Source: Photobacterium profundum
GTDB taxonomy: Bacteria > Pseudomonadota > Gammaproteobacteria > Enterobacterales > Vibrionaceae
Assembly (NCBI RefSeq): GCF_003026285.1
Contig: NZ_PYOD01000001.1
Coordinates: forward strand, 496,001-560,000
DNA: 64,000 bases
Direction of reading: 5' to 3'
The notes under the pieces were generated by a model. That model made no database searches and had not been told where the DNA came from. It was given only the letters and a program-made list of their open reading frames with translations. How positions within the stretch are numbered: position 1 is the stretch's first letter; each line of letters begins with the position of its first letter. Shown in pieces: positions 28,578 to 38,074 of this stretch. Both the position numbers and the translations under genes were made by a program.

Positions 28578-30086
28578 TTATTGTGGTTTAGTTTCCTTGC
28601 TGAATGTTTCTTCCAATATATCTTCTGATGCCATATAGGTACGAGAAGAACAAAATGGTGTCATTGGTACACTTGGCTCTAGTACTTCCAATTCTTGCTG
28701 TTTACGTTCGTGATCGTGTCCCATTTTTTTCACTTGGCGAATCACCAAAAAATACCCCAAGATACCGAAGACGATAGAGCCTACCGCCTGTCCCATTAAT
28801 ACCCCACCAGCACCAGCAATTTGACCGCCAAGAATTACAAATGGGATAGTACCAATGGTTGCTTTACCCATATTCAATGCCGTTGACCATGTAGGACGAT
28901 TCAAGTTGTTGAAAGCAGCATTTGCCACAAACAATGCACCATTAAAAATAAAGGTAATTGCCACAAAAGAGCAAAAAATCATCACAATTTCGGCAGAATC
29001 GTCTTTTAGGCTAAACATACCTATAAGTAAATCTTGCCCTAGCCACAATACGACTGATACCAAGACACAATAAAGAGAGGTAAATAACATCGCGTCGCGT
29101 AACGTGCGATTAATACGATCCCAATGGCCTGCACCGAAGTTTTGCCCTATGATAGGGCCTACTGCACCAGATAAAGAAAACACCAACGCAAAACATACTG
29201 GCATAATTCGACCAATCACGGCGTATCCCGCAACATAATTCTCACCAAACTGCGCAATATTACTGGTAACAATTGCATTACCGATTGGTGTTGCGGTATT
29301 CGTTAATATGGCCGGAAAAGCAATTTTATATATGGTTGGGATGTATGATTTAAAGATACTAAAGTCTGGCTTTGCCACTAGGTTATGCTTGTAAATAACA
29401 GCGTAGAGCGAGAAGACCATTACCGCTAAACGCGCAAAAACCGATGCAATTGCCGCCCCTTGCACCCCCATTGATAGCCCAAAAATAAATATTGGGTCCA
29501 ATATTGCGTTTACACCGCCACCAATTAATGTGGCGACCATAGAACGTCGGGCATCTCCAACTCCACGAAGTGCTGCCCCCGCAGACATAGAAATCGCAAT
29601 TAAAGGGGCGCTTGGCAGTAAGATAACCAAGTATTGGGTAGCCACTTCAGCTACTCGCCCTTTCGCACCAATCATGCTTAATAATACAGGCAGTTGCCAA
29701 AGCATAATCGTCACTAAAATTGCACTGATGATAAAGGCAAATATCATTACATTGACGGTTAGTATTCTGGCTTCATCGCGTTTTTGTGCCCCTAATGCCC
29801 TTGAAACAAGTGCACCAGCCGCAATAGAGGTACCAATAGAAGCAGATGTCGAAAAGAAAACTAATGTACCCGCAAAACCAATTGCAGCCGCAAGCTCAAC
29901 CTCGCCCAACATACTAATAAATAGCATGTCGAGTAGATCAACCAAGAACAGCGCCATTAAACCCACAGCCCCAGTACCCGACATAATGACAATGTGGCGC
30001 ATGGGTGAGCCAGTCACAAACTTTGCGTGCGTGTTATGTGCTTTATTTGATGAGTCTTTCACTTCTGACGTTTGTGCCACATACAC
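28578..30086 (-). CDS. MATE family multidrug/cation-coupled exporter
   Basis: A 502-residue inner-membrane protein with about twelve membrane helices in two homologous halves (for example ALFLVDLLDMLFISMLGEVE and FALVFSLSGAVGPIIGQNFG). The pattern RALGAQKRDEARILTVNV and GAALRGVGDARRSMVATLIG is characteristic of MATE transporters of the NorM/DinF superfamily. The C-terminal cytoplasmic tail of about 50 residues is long and polar. The start has GGAG seven bases upstream. Transported compounds cannot be predicted. It is monocistronic. Confidence 0.9.
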   Translation of the reverse strand: MYVAQTSEVKDSSNKAHNTHAKFVTGSPMRHIVIMSGTGAVGLMALFLVDLLDMLFISMLGEVELAAAIGFAGTLVFFSTSASIGTSIAAGALVSRALGAQKRDEARILTVNVMIFAFIISAILVTIMLWQLPVLLSMIGAKGRVAEVATQYLVILLPSAPLIAISMSAGAALRGVGDARRSMVATLIGGGVNAILDPIFIFGLSMGVQGAAIASVFARLAVMVFSLYAVIYKHNLVAKPDFSIFKSYIPTIYKIAFPAILTNTATPIGNAIVTSNIAQFGENYVAGYAVIGRIMPVCFALVFSLSGAVGPIIGQNFGAGHWDRINRTLRDAMLFTSLYCVLVSVVLWLGQDLLIGMFSLKDDSAEIVMIFCSFVAITFIFNGALFVANAAFNNLNRPTWSTALNMGKATIGTIPFVILGGQIAGAGGVLMGQAVGSIVFGILGYFLVIRQVKKMGHDHERKQQELEVLEPSVPMTPFCSSRTYMASEDILEETFSKETKPQ

Positions 30087-30131
30087 TCCATTCTTTTTAT
30101 AGTTAATGGCACTTTACTGTTCAATAGATTG

Positions 30132-30232
30132 ATACCATTCTGGTTCAGTAAATGGTCAAATAATTACTTGGTAAAATTGATATTAGCAATTTATACCAAC
30201 AAGGACGATCAGGTATTTATCTAGATTGGTGT
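30132..30232 (+). repeat. Interspersed palindromic element, copy B (full length)
   Basis: About 101 bases, beginning ATACCATTCTGGTTCAGTAA and ending TCTAGATTGGTGTT. The ends are imperfect inverted copies of each other (ATACCA.TCT / AGATTGGT.T). It shares its left arm with 12944 and both arms with the short inverted copy at 41844. It has no open frame, so it resembles a non-autonomous miniature element or a REP-like repeat. Confidence 0.7.
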
Positions 30233-30246
30233 TACATTGTCGATCC

Positions 30247-30271
30247 TAAAAAAGGCGCATAAAGCGCCTCC
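30247..30271 (-). terminator. Terminator of the CBS-protein gene
   Basis: GGCGC, loop TTTAT, GCGCC, then TTTTTT on the minus strand, 31 bases after the stop. Confidence 0.85.
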
Positions 30272-30302
30272 TTAACGTATTTTAGTAATCATAGACTTAA
30301 AA

Positions 30303-30719
30303 TCAAACTGGGTGCTTAAAGCATTCACCAATCTGGGTACTGATGGCCGTTAATACATCACGACGAGTAATCACCCCAACCAATTGTCCATTATTAATGA
30401 CTGGATAAATTTTTGGTTTTTGACCAGACATTACTTCTGCGAGTTCGATAATTGAATCTTCAGGCGAAACAGTCAGTACATCTGGTCGCATACAGTCATC
30501 GACATTGTGTGTATCTTGGCAGTGATAACCCACTTTCAATAGCTTATGAATCATATCTTGTTCAGACAAAAAACCAACCACTCGTTTTTGCTCGTCGATT
30601 ACAGGTCCACCAATCTGCTTAGCAGTAAGCAGTTTATCAAGCGCGACCGATAGCGACATATGCTTATCAAATGTGACTGGTCGGCTATTCATATAATCTT
30701 TTACTTTTAATGATTCCAT
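30303..30719 (-). CDS. CBS-domain pair protein
   Basis: A 138-residue cytosolic protein made of two CBS motifs and little else. First motif: VKDYMNSRPVTFDKHMSLSV...GGPVIDEQKRVVGFLSEQDM. Second: VDDCMRPDVLTVSPEDSIIE...YPVINNGQLVGVITRRDVL. Such Bateman modules bind adenosine nucleotides and sense energy charge; the partner protein is unknown. It is a single gene, with its own terminator, between the MATE and YdgA-like genes. Confidence 0.88.
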   Translation of the reverse strand: MESLKVKDYMNSRPVTFDKHMSLSVALDKLLTAKQIGGPVIDEQKRVVGFLSEQDMIHKLLKVGYHCQDTHNVDDCMRPDVLTVSPEDSIIELAEVMSGQKPKIYPVINNGQLVGVITRRDVLTAISTQIGECFKHPV

Positions 30720-30898
30720 ACATCCCCCAAACCTATTGTTATAACAAGATAAACAAGTTACGAGCTTTTTTATTATTGCCGGATACTTGCTCCGATAAAC
30801 TAAGTGTCGTCTATTTCCTTGAAATTACTAAATCGAAATAAGTAATTTTATTGATAGTTAAAAACTATCGCTCAATGAAATATCTATTTTTCACTTAT

Positions 30899-30944
30899 AA
30901 AAAAGCCCTTCTGCTATCTAGTAATTAGACAGCAGAAAGGATCC
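30899..30944 (-). terminator. Terminator of the YdgA-like gene
   Basis: CTTTCTGCTGTCTAATT pairs with a region ending AGCAGAAGGGC (one mismatch); TTTTTT follows on the minus strand. Confidence 0.8.
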
Positions 30945-30995
30945 TGCATGTACTATGCCATTATTCCGCAACGATACTTGGTATCATCAAAGTGC

Positions 30996-32306
30996 TTACA
31001 TAAATAACATCATCAGCATCGCAATCGGTAATTGATCACCCGATGCTAAAACAATTTGATCACCTTTGATTTGCATTTGAAGTTTATAGTTGCCGTCTTC
31101 AAGTACTACCACGCCACCCTGCTCCATCATTTTTGCTCTTTCCAAAAGAATCGGATCTTCATCTACAATAGCTTGAGGCAAAATAAGATTAATTTGACCC
31201 GATAGTTTTTCAGAAATTTTAGCCATATTTTCAGAAGCGCGAGCAAGGCCAGGGGCAATATCTAAAGTAATATTACTGCTCACATCACCCTGTGGTGCTG
31301 TAACACTTAAATCTTCAAGTTGAACCTTTAAGCCTTTAGCAACCAATAAATCAAGTGCTAACGCCGCTTCTTGCGCCTGAGCTTGTGTCATGTTTTCGTT
31401 CAAATCATCAGCCATATCGCCCAAGCGGCTTAGCGCTGAGTAATTTAAGTCCGAGAATGCTAACTTGAAATTAAGATTGGTAAATTCATCACCATTTAAA
31501 GAGACAATTTTACCAATCGTCGCAGTGTTGGTGTTCGTCATTATCTGGTCGTTAGTATCAGATGCTTTATCATCAGCTTGCGTTAATACATTACTCATAC
31601 CAACGCGCATGTCTTCAAGAGACACTTGCATCTCATTTATCTGATCAACAAAGCTAACGCTTTTTAATGCAAAATCCTGCTTACCAATCCAGAATTGACC
31701 GTCTAGTATCCCTTTAGCACTACCTGATAAATCAGTAAGCACCATGGCTTCATTTGCAGTCGTAGTAAGTTTCGCTTCTGGTAAGGCATATTCAAATTCG
31801 CCATACCCTTTAGCATCTACCACCCCTTTAAGTACTAGCGCACTGGTATCCGCTTTTGCCCCTAATTCTTCAACATATGACATAGGGTTAACCGTGATCG
31901 TAAAATCAGTTTTACGTGTAAGTGCTGTTGAAGCGGTAAAAGTAATAGGTGAAACATCTTTTCCCCATATTTCAGCAGCAATCGGTTTCAAATCATCATC
32001 AAGTACTAACTGACTTTCAGATGATATACCAAATACGCCATGCGTCATTTTGCTATCAATATGCCAAACAGTTGGCAAGCCTTCTTCTTCAAAGAAAGGC
32101 TTAAAAGCATCTTTAATTTCAACACGAGAAACGACATCAGAAGATAAGTAACCACGATCGTAACTTTCGCTGGTAATACTTACATAAGGGCTATCATATT
32201 TTCCGACTGTATCCAGATAAATTCGCTCTCCAACCTGACCAGTTGCAAAAGGCCAACACAGTACAATTAGCACTGCACCCGCACCGGCAGCCGCTTTCTT
32301 CAACAT
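30996..32306 (-). CDS. YdgA-like DUF945 protein
   Basis: A 436-residue protein of the DUF945 (YdgA) family. It has an N-terminal signal anchor (LKKAAAGAGAVLIVLCWPFA) followed by GERIYLDTVGKYDSP, the conserved family start, and then a long beta-rich periplasmic part. LDLLVAKGLKVQLEDLSV and a helical SENMAKISEKLSGQINL lie toward the C terminus. E. coli YdgA has 502 residues and is an inner-membrane-associated protein without established activity. The start has AGGAAG upstream. It is divergent from the kinase gene at 32493, with 186 bases between. Confidence 0.8.
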   Translation of the reverse strand: MLKKAAAGAGAVLIVLCWPFATGQVGERIYLDTVGKYDSPYVSITSESYDRGYLSSDVVSRVEIKDAFKPFFEEEGLPTVWHIDSKMTHGVFGISSESQLVLDDDLKPIAAEIWGKDVSPITFTASTALTRKTDFTITVNPMSYVEELGAKADTSALVLKGVVDAKGYGEFEYALPEAKLTTTANEAMVLTDLSGSAKGILDGQFWIGKQDFALKSVSFVDQINEMQVSLEDMRVGMSNVLTQADDKASDTNDQIMTNTNTATIGKIVSLNGDEFTNLNFKLAFSDLNYSALSRLGDMADDLNENMTQAQAQEAALALDLLVAKGLKVQLEDLSVTAPQGDVSSNITLDIAPGLARASENMAKISEKLSGQINLILPQAIVDEDPILLERAKMMEQGGVVVLEDGNYKLQMQIKGDQIVLASGDQLPIAMLMMLFM

Positions 32307-32492
32307 ATCACTTCCTAAAATAGTTTTATAAACCCAGTTAGTTTATTACAAACAGCAGTAATGAGGTATCGATATCCCTATGAATCAAACACTAAAGAGA
32401 TAATAGTTTACAGGTTTGCTAGATGCCTCTCAGTCCAATATGGCGAATTATTCTACACTTTTAAAGCCAATGAAGTTTATAAGGATATAAGG

Positions 32493-34427
32493 GTGAATAG
32501 TTTTGTCATTTTGTGCCTCGATGATGATCCAAGGATCATTGAACAGTTAAGCAAAGAGCTTGTCCCCTTTGCTAACCTGTTCGATATTATTAGTGCAGAA
32601 AGCATAGAAGAAGCACATGACACGCTTGAATTTATCGCACAAAATAACCAACGCGCAGCAATGGTTATTTGTGATAATGAGCTAGGCAGTGAGAATGGCG
32701 TTGATTTTATTATTCAGCTAGACCAACACCCTGTAACCCAAAAAGCACGAACCATCCTCCTCAATGATAAACCTCAGCTTGATACCATTATGCAAGCTGT
32801 TAATGAAGGACGGCTAAATTATTGCCTCACTAAGCCTTGGAATAGAGGAGAGTTTAATCGTGTATTAGTTAAAGAATTAACGACATACATTCTTAAAAAC
32901 CCCCAAGAAGATTGGTTGCAATACAGCCGTACCTTAGATCATCGTCGTATTCTAAAAGCTCATATTGATCGCCAAATGTCTAATTTTCGCTCAGGTTTTA
33001 TTCAAAACACCAATAGCCTTGACGACAATACACTTGCAAAACAAGTGGCTGATGCTTTGCATGACTTTTTTAATGGCAATGATGAAAGCCGAGCGTGCCG
33101 AACGTACAGCAAAGGGCATTTATTAACCAAAGAAGGCACATCGAATAATTTCCTCTGGTTAATTACCCAAGGAGAAGTCGCTTTATATAAAGAGGATGAT
33201 AAGGGATGCAAACATGAAGTTGTTCGCGTAGGTGCAGGGCATTTAGTCGGCGGTATGTCTTTTGTAACCGGAGAAGCTTCATTTTCAACGGGTATCACCT
33301 TAGGGAAGACAGATGTAATCAAGCTTGATCGTCAGTTATTTACCAAGGTGATGAATTCACGTAATGAGTTACTCCCTCTTTTTACCAACCTTCTATTACG
33401 TAATTTTAACCGTCGCCTACAAGGCAGTATAAAAACGGAGCTACAGTTACAACAAACGTTAAAATCTCTTGATAATGCTCATCTACAACTTGTTGAACAA
33501 GAAAAAATGGCTATTCTTGGTCAGTTGGTGGCAGGTGTTGCACATGAACTGAATAACCCGGTATCGGCTATTTTAAGAGGCAGTGAAACACTTCAAGAAA
33601 CTATCGGCAAGCTCACTGAATCTCAGCTCAATCAGGAAAACCAACGACGCGGTAATCATATTCTGCAACAAGCAATGCAATCAAGGCCATTATCTACATC
33701 AGAAACTCGCCAACGAGCTAGACAATTAGAAAGCCAACTGGGTGATCGTCAACTCGCACGTAAAGTGGTTCAGATGGGTATTGATGATCATGAACACCTT
33801 TCTGATTGGTTATTGCCGCAAAAGAACCAATTAAAAGAAGTAATGGGCGAATGGGAAAACTATTACCAAATGGGTAACTTCCTACGCTCGATCAATGTTT
33901 GCGCACAGCGTATTGCTGATTTAGTCAAAAGCTTAAAAAGCTATGCTAGGCAAGATGATGAAAGTACCCATACCGTTGATATTCATGAAGGATTAGAAGA
34001 TACCTTGGTTATTTTTGAGAACCGTTTAAAGCGCCATCAGGTGACTAAAGAATATACCCAATTCCCTCTTTTTACCTGCCAACCCATTGCCCTACAGCAA
34101 GTGTGGACTAACCTCATTGCAAATGCTTTAGATGCCGTTACTGAGCCAGGTGAAATTCGTATCAAAACCCAATTTACACCCGGTAGTAATAAGCAGTTGA
34201 TGGATATTGTTATCGAAGACAATGGCAAAGGTATTCCTCTAGAACAACAGAAAAAAATCTTTGAATTGAATTACACCACTAAACGAGAAGGAAACTTCGG
34301 GCTAGGTATTGGCTTGTCGGTTTGCCAACAAATAATCAACCAACATAATGGAGAAATTCGGGTTGACTCTGAACTCGATAAATACACTCGAATGATTGTA
34401 ACGCTGCCCATTAACCACAGCAGCTAA
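32493..34427 (+). CDS. Hybrid sensor kinase: receiver, CRP-like domain, histidine kinase
   Basis: A 644-residue soluble protein read from a GTG at 32493, with AAGGA seven bases upstream; the frame is open upstream but not family-like. Residues about 1-125 are a receiver with Asp10-12 and Asp61 (VICDNELGSENG); the usual Thr is replaced in ILLNDKPQ. Residues about 185-305 are a cyclic-nucleotide-type domain (SKGHLLTKEGTSNNFLWLIT). A coiled region and DHp follow, with His351 (VAGVAHELNNPVSAIL) and the same long insert before LVKSLKSYARQDD as in the kinase at 25283. The catalytic domain is intact: NLIANALDAV, EDNGKGIPLE, GLGIGLSVCQQII. It is 10 bases upstream of a receiver gene. Confidence 0.87.
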   Translation: MNSFVILCLDDDPRIIEQLSKELVPFANLFDIISAESIEEAHDTLEFIAQNNQRAAMVICDNELGSENGVDFIIQLDQHPVTQKARTILLNDKPQLDTIMQAVNEGRLNYCLTKPWNRGEFNRVLVKELTTYILKNPQEDWLQYSRTLDHRRILKAHIDRQMSNFRSGFIQNTNSLDDNTLAKQVADALHDFFNGNDESRACRTYSKGHLLTKEGTSNNFLWLITQGEVALYKEDDKGCKHEVVRVGAGHLVGGMSFVTGEASFSTGITLGKTDVIKLDRQLFTKVMNSRNELLPLFTNLLLRNFNRRLQGSIKTELQLQQTLKSLDNAHLQLVEQEKMAILGQLVAGVAHELNNPVSAILRGSETLQETIGKLTESQLNQENQRRGNHILQQAMQSRPLSTSETRQRARQLESQLGDRQLARKVVQMGIDDHEHLSDWLLPQKNQLKEVMGEWENYYQMGNFLRSINVCAQRIADLVKSLKSYARQDDESTHTVDIHEGLEDTLVIFENRLKRHQVTKEYTQFPLFTCQPIALQQVWTNLIANALDAVTEPGEIRIKTQFTPGSNKQLMDIVIEDNGKGIPLEQQKKIFELNYTTKREGNFGLGIGLSVCQQIINQHNGEIRVDSELDKYTRMIVTLPINHSS

Positions 34428-34437
34428 CGGAGAGCAT

Positions 34438-34938
34438 ATGAACAAATACCTCATCCTATGCGTTGATGATGAAAGAGAAGTGTTAGACAGCGTATTTCAT
34501 GATCTTGCCATACTCGAAGAGCACTTCATGATTGAAGCAGCTGAATCTGTCGATGAAGCTAAAGAAGTACTTGCCGATGCCATTACTGATCATATACCGC
34601 TGGCGTTGATCTTATGCGATCACATAATGCCGGGCGAAAAAGGCATCGATTTTTTAATTGAATTAAAGCAACAGCCTGAAACAAGAAAAACCCGTAAAAT
34701 ATTATTGACAGGCCAAGCTGGATTAGAAGAAACAATACAAGCAGTCAATAATGCTAGCCTCGATTTTTATGTCTCAAAGCCTTGGAATGGCGACAAATTA
34801 AAAGAAATAGTTATTGATCAATTAACCACCTATGTCATTGAGAACGAAAAAGACTTAATGCCATGGATCAGGGTGCTTAATACTGAACGTATCATGCAGG
34901 CACTAAGCGACAATCGGTTATCTTTATCTGATATTTAA
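34438..34938 (+). CDS. Stand-alone receiver-domain response regulator
   Basis: A 166-residue receiver protein without output domain. Acidic pair Asp10/Asp11 (ILCVDDEREVLDSV), acceptor Asp61 (LILCDHIMPGEKG), Thr in ILLTGQAGLEET, Lys in FYVSKPWNGDK. It closely resembles the receiver at 24799 in length and motifs, and the receiver of the upstream hybrid kinase. GGAGAGC precedes the ATG. It forms a two-gene operon with the kinase. Without an output domain it may act by protein interaction or as a relay or sink for phosphate. Confidence 0.88.
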   Translation: MNKYLILCVDDEREVLDSVFHDLAILEEHFMIEAAESVDEAKEVLADAITDHIPLALILCDHIMPGEKGIDFLIELKQQPETRKTRKILLTGQAGLEETIQAVNNASLDFYVSKPWNGDKLKEIVIDQLTTYVIENEKDLMPWIRVLNTERIMQALSDNRLSLSDI

Positions 34939-35062
34939 TTGTCATACAAACTTTTAGAAACCGTTATAAAGTGTTATCTTGATCACAAAGAATAACCTGT
35001 CGGGTTAGTCAAGTATTCGCTGACTAATCCGATTGAATAACAGTGATCCAAAAGGTAGCCTT

Positions 35063-36058
35063 ATGAAAGTTGCAGTCTTTAGCACTAAAAAATATGACCA
35101 AAAATCCTTTGAATTGATAAATACCAATTATCAGCATGAGCTGACATATTTTGATTTCCGTTTAACCCAACAAACGGCAATCATGGCGCATGGGTTCGAT
35201 GCTGTTTGTGCTTTTGTAAACGATGATTTAAGCCAACCTGTACTTCAAGATCTCGCCAACCACGGTGTTCGACTTATTGCGATGCGCTGTGCTGGTTTTG
35301 ATAAAGTTGATCTTGATGCTGCTGAGAAACTAAATATTCAAGTTGTTCGTGTTCCAGCCTATTCTCCTGAAGCGATTGCTGAGCATACTCTTGGGCTTAT
35401 GTTGAGTTTAAACCGTCGTATTCACCGAGCATACCAGCGTACTCGTGACGCTAATTTCTCGTTGGAAGGTTTAACAGGCTTCAATTTCCATGGCAAAACA
35501 GTGGGGGTGATTGGAACTGGTAAAATAGGTATTGCGACAATTCGAATACTTAAAGGGTTTGGCATGAATATTCTCGCTTACGACCCGTATGAAAACCCTA
35601 TTGCAATTGACTTAGGGGTCACTTACACCACTTTAGAAGAGATCTACCGCCAAGCCAATGTGATAACTTTGCACTGCCCGATGACCCAAGAAAATTATCA
35701 TATGCTCAATGCCGATGCCTTTGACCAAATGCGTGATGGTGTGATGATTATCAACACAAGTCGTGGTGGTCTACTTAATTCTGTTGATGCTATTGAAGCA
35801 TTAAAAGCCAGTAAAATTGGTTCATTGGGTATTGATGTTTATGAAAATGAACAAGATTTATTCTTTCAAGATAAATCAAATGATGTGATTAAAGATGATG
35901 TATTTAGACGTTTGTCTTCATGCCACAACGTCTTATTCACTGGACACCAAGCATTTTTAACAGAAGAAGCGCTAGGTAATATTGCTGATACAACGCTCAA
36001 TAATATTTTAATATTTGATCGTAATACCCTGTCAGGCAATGAACTTATTAACAAGTAA
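35063..36058 (+). CDS. ldhA: D-lactate dehydrogenase (fermentative, NAD-linked)
   Basis: A cytosolic D-2-hydroxyacid dehydrogenase reducing pyruvate to D-lactate during fermentation. The 331 residues compare with 329 in E. coli LdhA. NAD-binding GVIGTGKIGIATIRILKGFG (about 150-169) is followed by the catalytic set: Arg in INTSRGGLLNS, Glu in GIDVYENEQDLFF, His in LFTGHQAFLTEEAL. The motif NRRIHRAYQRTRDANFSL is typical of LdhA. The start at 35063 follows AAAAGGTAG; an upstream ATG at 35033 would add ten residues. It has its own terminator. Confidence 0.94.
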   Translation: MKVAVFSTKKYDQKSFELINTNYQHELTYFDFRLTQQTAIMAHGFDAVCAFVNDDLSQPVLQDLANHGVRLIAMRCAGFDKVDLDAAEKLNIQVVRVPAYSPEAIAEHTLGLMLSLNRRIHRAYQRTRDANFSLEGLTGFNFHGKTVGVIGTGKIGIATIRILKGFGMNILAYDPYENPIAIDLGVTYTTLEEIYRQANVITLHCPMTQENYHMLNADAFDQMRDGVMIINTSRGGLLNSVDAIEALKASKIGSLGIDVYENEQDLFFQDKSNDVIKDDVFRRLSSCHNVLFTGHQAFLTEEALGNIADTTLNNILIFDRNTLSGNELINK

Positions 36059-36428
36059 CTCAATATATTCGCTATGGGTCAAACAAACAGCCTAAGCGAA
36101 CATATTAAGCTAGCTTAGAAATAAAAGGCAGGAAGTGATATGACTTCCTGTTTTACGTTTTATAATCGAATTGACACCCAAACTATTTAAACTATTACCT
36201 TTCACGATTAAGGAATAATATCTTATTCATTCTTATCATTAATATTTATATTAAAGTGTTTGTATATAAGGTAAATCATGCCGTAAATCACATTCATTTG
36301 TGACTTTTGCTGCATTTTTAACCTCACACCTATCATTTTTTCAACTAAATGCATTAATAATCTATTATTGATAATCTTTGTCCATTAAAATAATATCCAT
36401 TATATTTATGCCTCCATGGACCTCTTTC
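36059..36428. other. Gene-free stretch with ldhA terminator
   Basis: 370 AT-rich bases. The only structure is a hairpin at 36129-36150; the 3' part must hold the promoter of the next gene. Confidence 0.45.
36129..36160 (+). terminator. Terminator of ldhA
   Basis: CAGGAAGT and ACTTCCTG arms (8 bp) around GATATG, followed by TTTTACGTTTT, about 70 bases after the stop. Confidence 0.75.
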
Positions 36429-36971
36429 ATGCGTAAAATTCTTTGTGCCACTGGCATCTTATTAGCATCTGTTTCAGTTGCTCATGCAAATTCATCAACA
36501 ATGAGTAACTTTAGCTACGATTACGCTGAAGCTCGTATTGGTATTAGCCCGCTAACTTATGGTGCTGGTTTCAGTAAATCAATTCACCCAAACGCCCACA
36601 TTCTTGCTAGCGTTGATACAGAATTTGATAGCGATTGGAACCTAGCGGCTGGTGTTGGCTTCCATGCCCCAATTAATAACTGGGCAGACGTAACTGGTGA
36701 ACTGAAACTTCGTAATGAAAAAAGCGAAAAGCACGATGGTTCAGGCGGTAAAGTAGGAATGGAAGTAAACATTGGTGTTCGTCAATGGCTTGGTCCACAA
36801 CTTGAAGTTGGTGGTTTAATCGGGCATACAAGTATCGATGATGATGATAATGTCATCGGAGCAATCTACGGTCGTTTCCATGCCACTGAACTGTTTTCTA
36901 TTGGTGCTGAAGGCCGTTTTAACGACACTTACGGTGACACTGTTTTACTGACAACACGCTTTAAGTTCTAA
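36429..36971 (+). CDS. Small outer-membrane barrel-like protein
   Basis: A 180-residue exported protein. The ATG at 36429 gives the signal peptide MRKILCATGILLASVSVAHA; upstream in-frame starts add a non-signal leader. The mature part has alternating strands, YAEARIGISPLTYGAGFSKS and NLAAGVGFHAPINNWADVTG, and ends FGDTVLLTTRFKF-like, with a terminal Phe as in BAM substrates (sequence end DTVLLTTRFKF). No specific family was recognised. It is a single gene followed by a shared terminator, unrelated by eye to the barrel at 7356. Confidence 0.65.
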   Translation: MRKILCATGILLASVSVAHANSSTMSNFSYDYAEARIGISPLTYGAGFSKSIHPNAHILASVDTEFDSDWNLAAGVGFHAPINNWADVTGELKLRNEKSEKHDGSGGKVGMEVNIGVRQWLGPQLEVGGLIGHTSIDDDDNVIGAIYGRFHATELFSIGAEGRFNDTYGDTVLLTTRFKF

Positions 36972-37013
36972 CGTCTATGCTTACTCGCTTACATTGACGA
37001 GTAAAATGATGAA

Positions 37014-37043
37014 TAAAAAAAGTCCTATAGTAGGACTTTTTTA
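37014..37043. terminator. Bidirectional terminator
   Basis: AAAAAAGTCCTA and TAGGACTTTTTT arms around TAG serve the barrel gene (plus) and the LysR gene (minus). Confidence 0.88.
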
Positions 37044-37057
37044 TTATCTGTTATAAG

Positions 37058-37978
37058 TTACATGGAAGTGTTGCTAGCAATCTCATCTGCCAGCCAATCT
37101 TGGAAGGCTTTCACTCGTGGCGAAGACTTCATATCTTGTCGGCAAACTACGTAATAGCTTAATGGTGATTTCACGGGCATATCAAAAGGTATCACTAACC
37201 GTTCATTTGCTAGTTGCTCTGCGACAAATGACATTCTACCCATAGCTACACCAATTCCCCTTTCGGCTGCTTGTAGCGCTAAATCTGAACGATCAAAAGT
37301 ACAGCCAACTTCAGGTAAAATTATCCCTTGTCGTTGTGCCCAATATTGCCATTCATCATTACGCCCCGCCCTTGCCCAAGGCGCCGCATCATGAAGCAAC
37401 ATACACATGACTAAGTTATCAGGACGATCATACAAATTGTACCTAAGCGCATATTCGTGCGTACATACCGGAAGCATGCTTTCATCCATTAACTTTTCTG
37501 AATGTAGGCCTGCATATTTACCATGTCCAAAATAAATTGCGCAATCAAATATTTCCGTTTGAAAATCGATCAAGTCATTACGGGTACGAAGATGAAAACG
37601 TAATGCAGGGTATTTATCGATAAAGCTTTTAATACGTGGCATTAACCACGTCTGTGCAAATGTAGGAGGTGCTGACACATTAAAATCACCGCTTAACTCC
37701 AGCGTTTTCAAGTCACGAATTTCATGTGCTATGTCGCCAAAATTTTGAGCAACCACAGCTTTTAGGCGTTTACCTTCATCTGTCAGCATTACTTTCCTTG
37801 GCTGTCGAATAAATAGCTTCACCCCTAGACTATCTTCAAGGTTCTTAATTTTATGGCTAACAGCACTTTGCGTCAGGCACAAAACTTCTGCTGCTCGAGT
37901 GAAACTCATTTGATCTGCTGCGATAAGAAAGCAATGAAGCCCTGAAAGTACAGAACCCGTTAATTTAGGTAGTTGCAT
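37058..37978 (-). CDS. LysR-family regulator, DsdC-like
   Basis: A 306-residue LysR-type transcription factor. The N-terminal winged helix has FTRAAEVLCLTQSAVSHKIK (about 27-46) and LEDSLGVKLFIRQPRKVMLT. The effector domain resembles DsdC/GcvA: MLPVCTHEYALRYNL, CMLLHDAAPWARAGRNDEW and CTFDRSDLALQAAERGIGVAMGR match the pattern of E. coli DsdC, the D-serine regulator. dsdX or dsdA is not adjacent, so the regulated gene is unknown. It reads in the same direction as tfoX, 96 bases downstream of it. Confidence 0.85.
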   Translation of the reverse strand: MQLPKLTGSVLSGLHCFLIAADQMSFTRAAEVLCLTQSAVSHKIKNLEDSLGVKLFIRQPRKVMLTDEGKRLKAVVAQNFGDIAHEIRDLKTLELSGDFNVSAPPTFAQTWLMPRIKSFIDKYPALRFHLRTRNDLIDFQTEIFDCAIYFGHGKYAGLHSEKLMDESMLPVCTHEYALRYNLYDRPDNLVMCMLLHDAAPWARAGRNDEWQYWAQRQGIILPEVGCTFDRSDLALQAAERGIGVAMGRMSFVAEQLANERLVIPFDMPVKSPLSYYVVCRQDMKSSPRVKAFQDWLADEIASNTSM

Positions 37979-38074
37979 AATGCCTCAAAATGGCACAAGA
38001 AAGAGACAGTATAATAACAAATAAAATAGCCACCGATAATCAGTGGCTAGGTAAATACGTAACTTATCCGTCTA

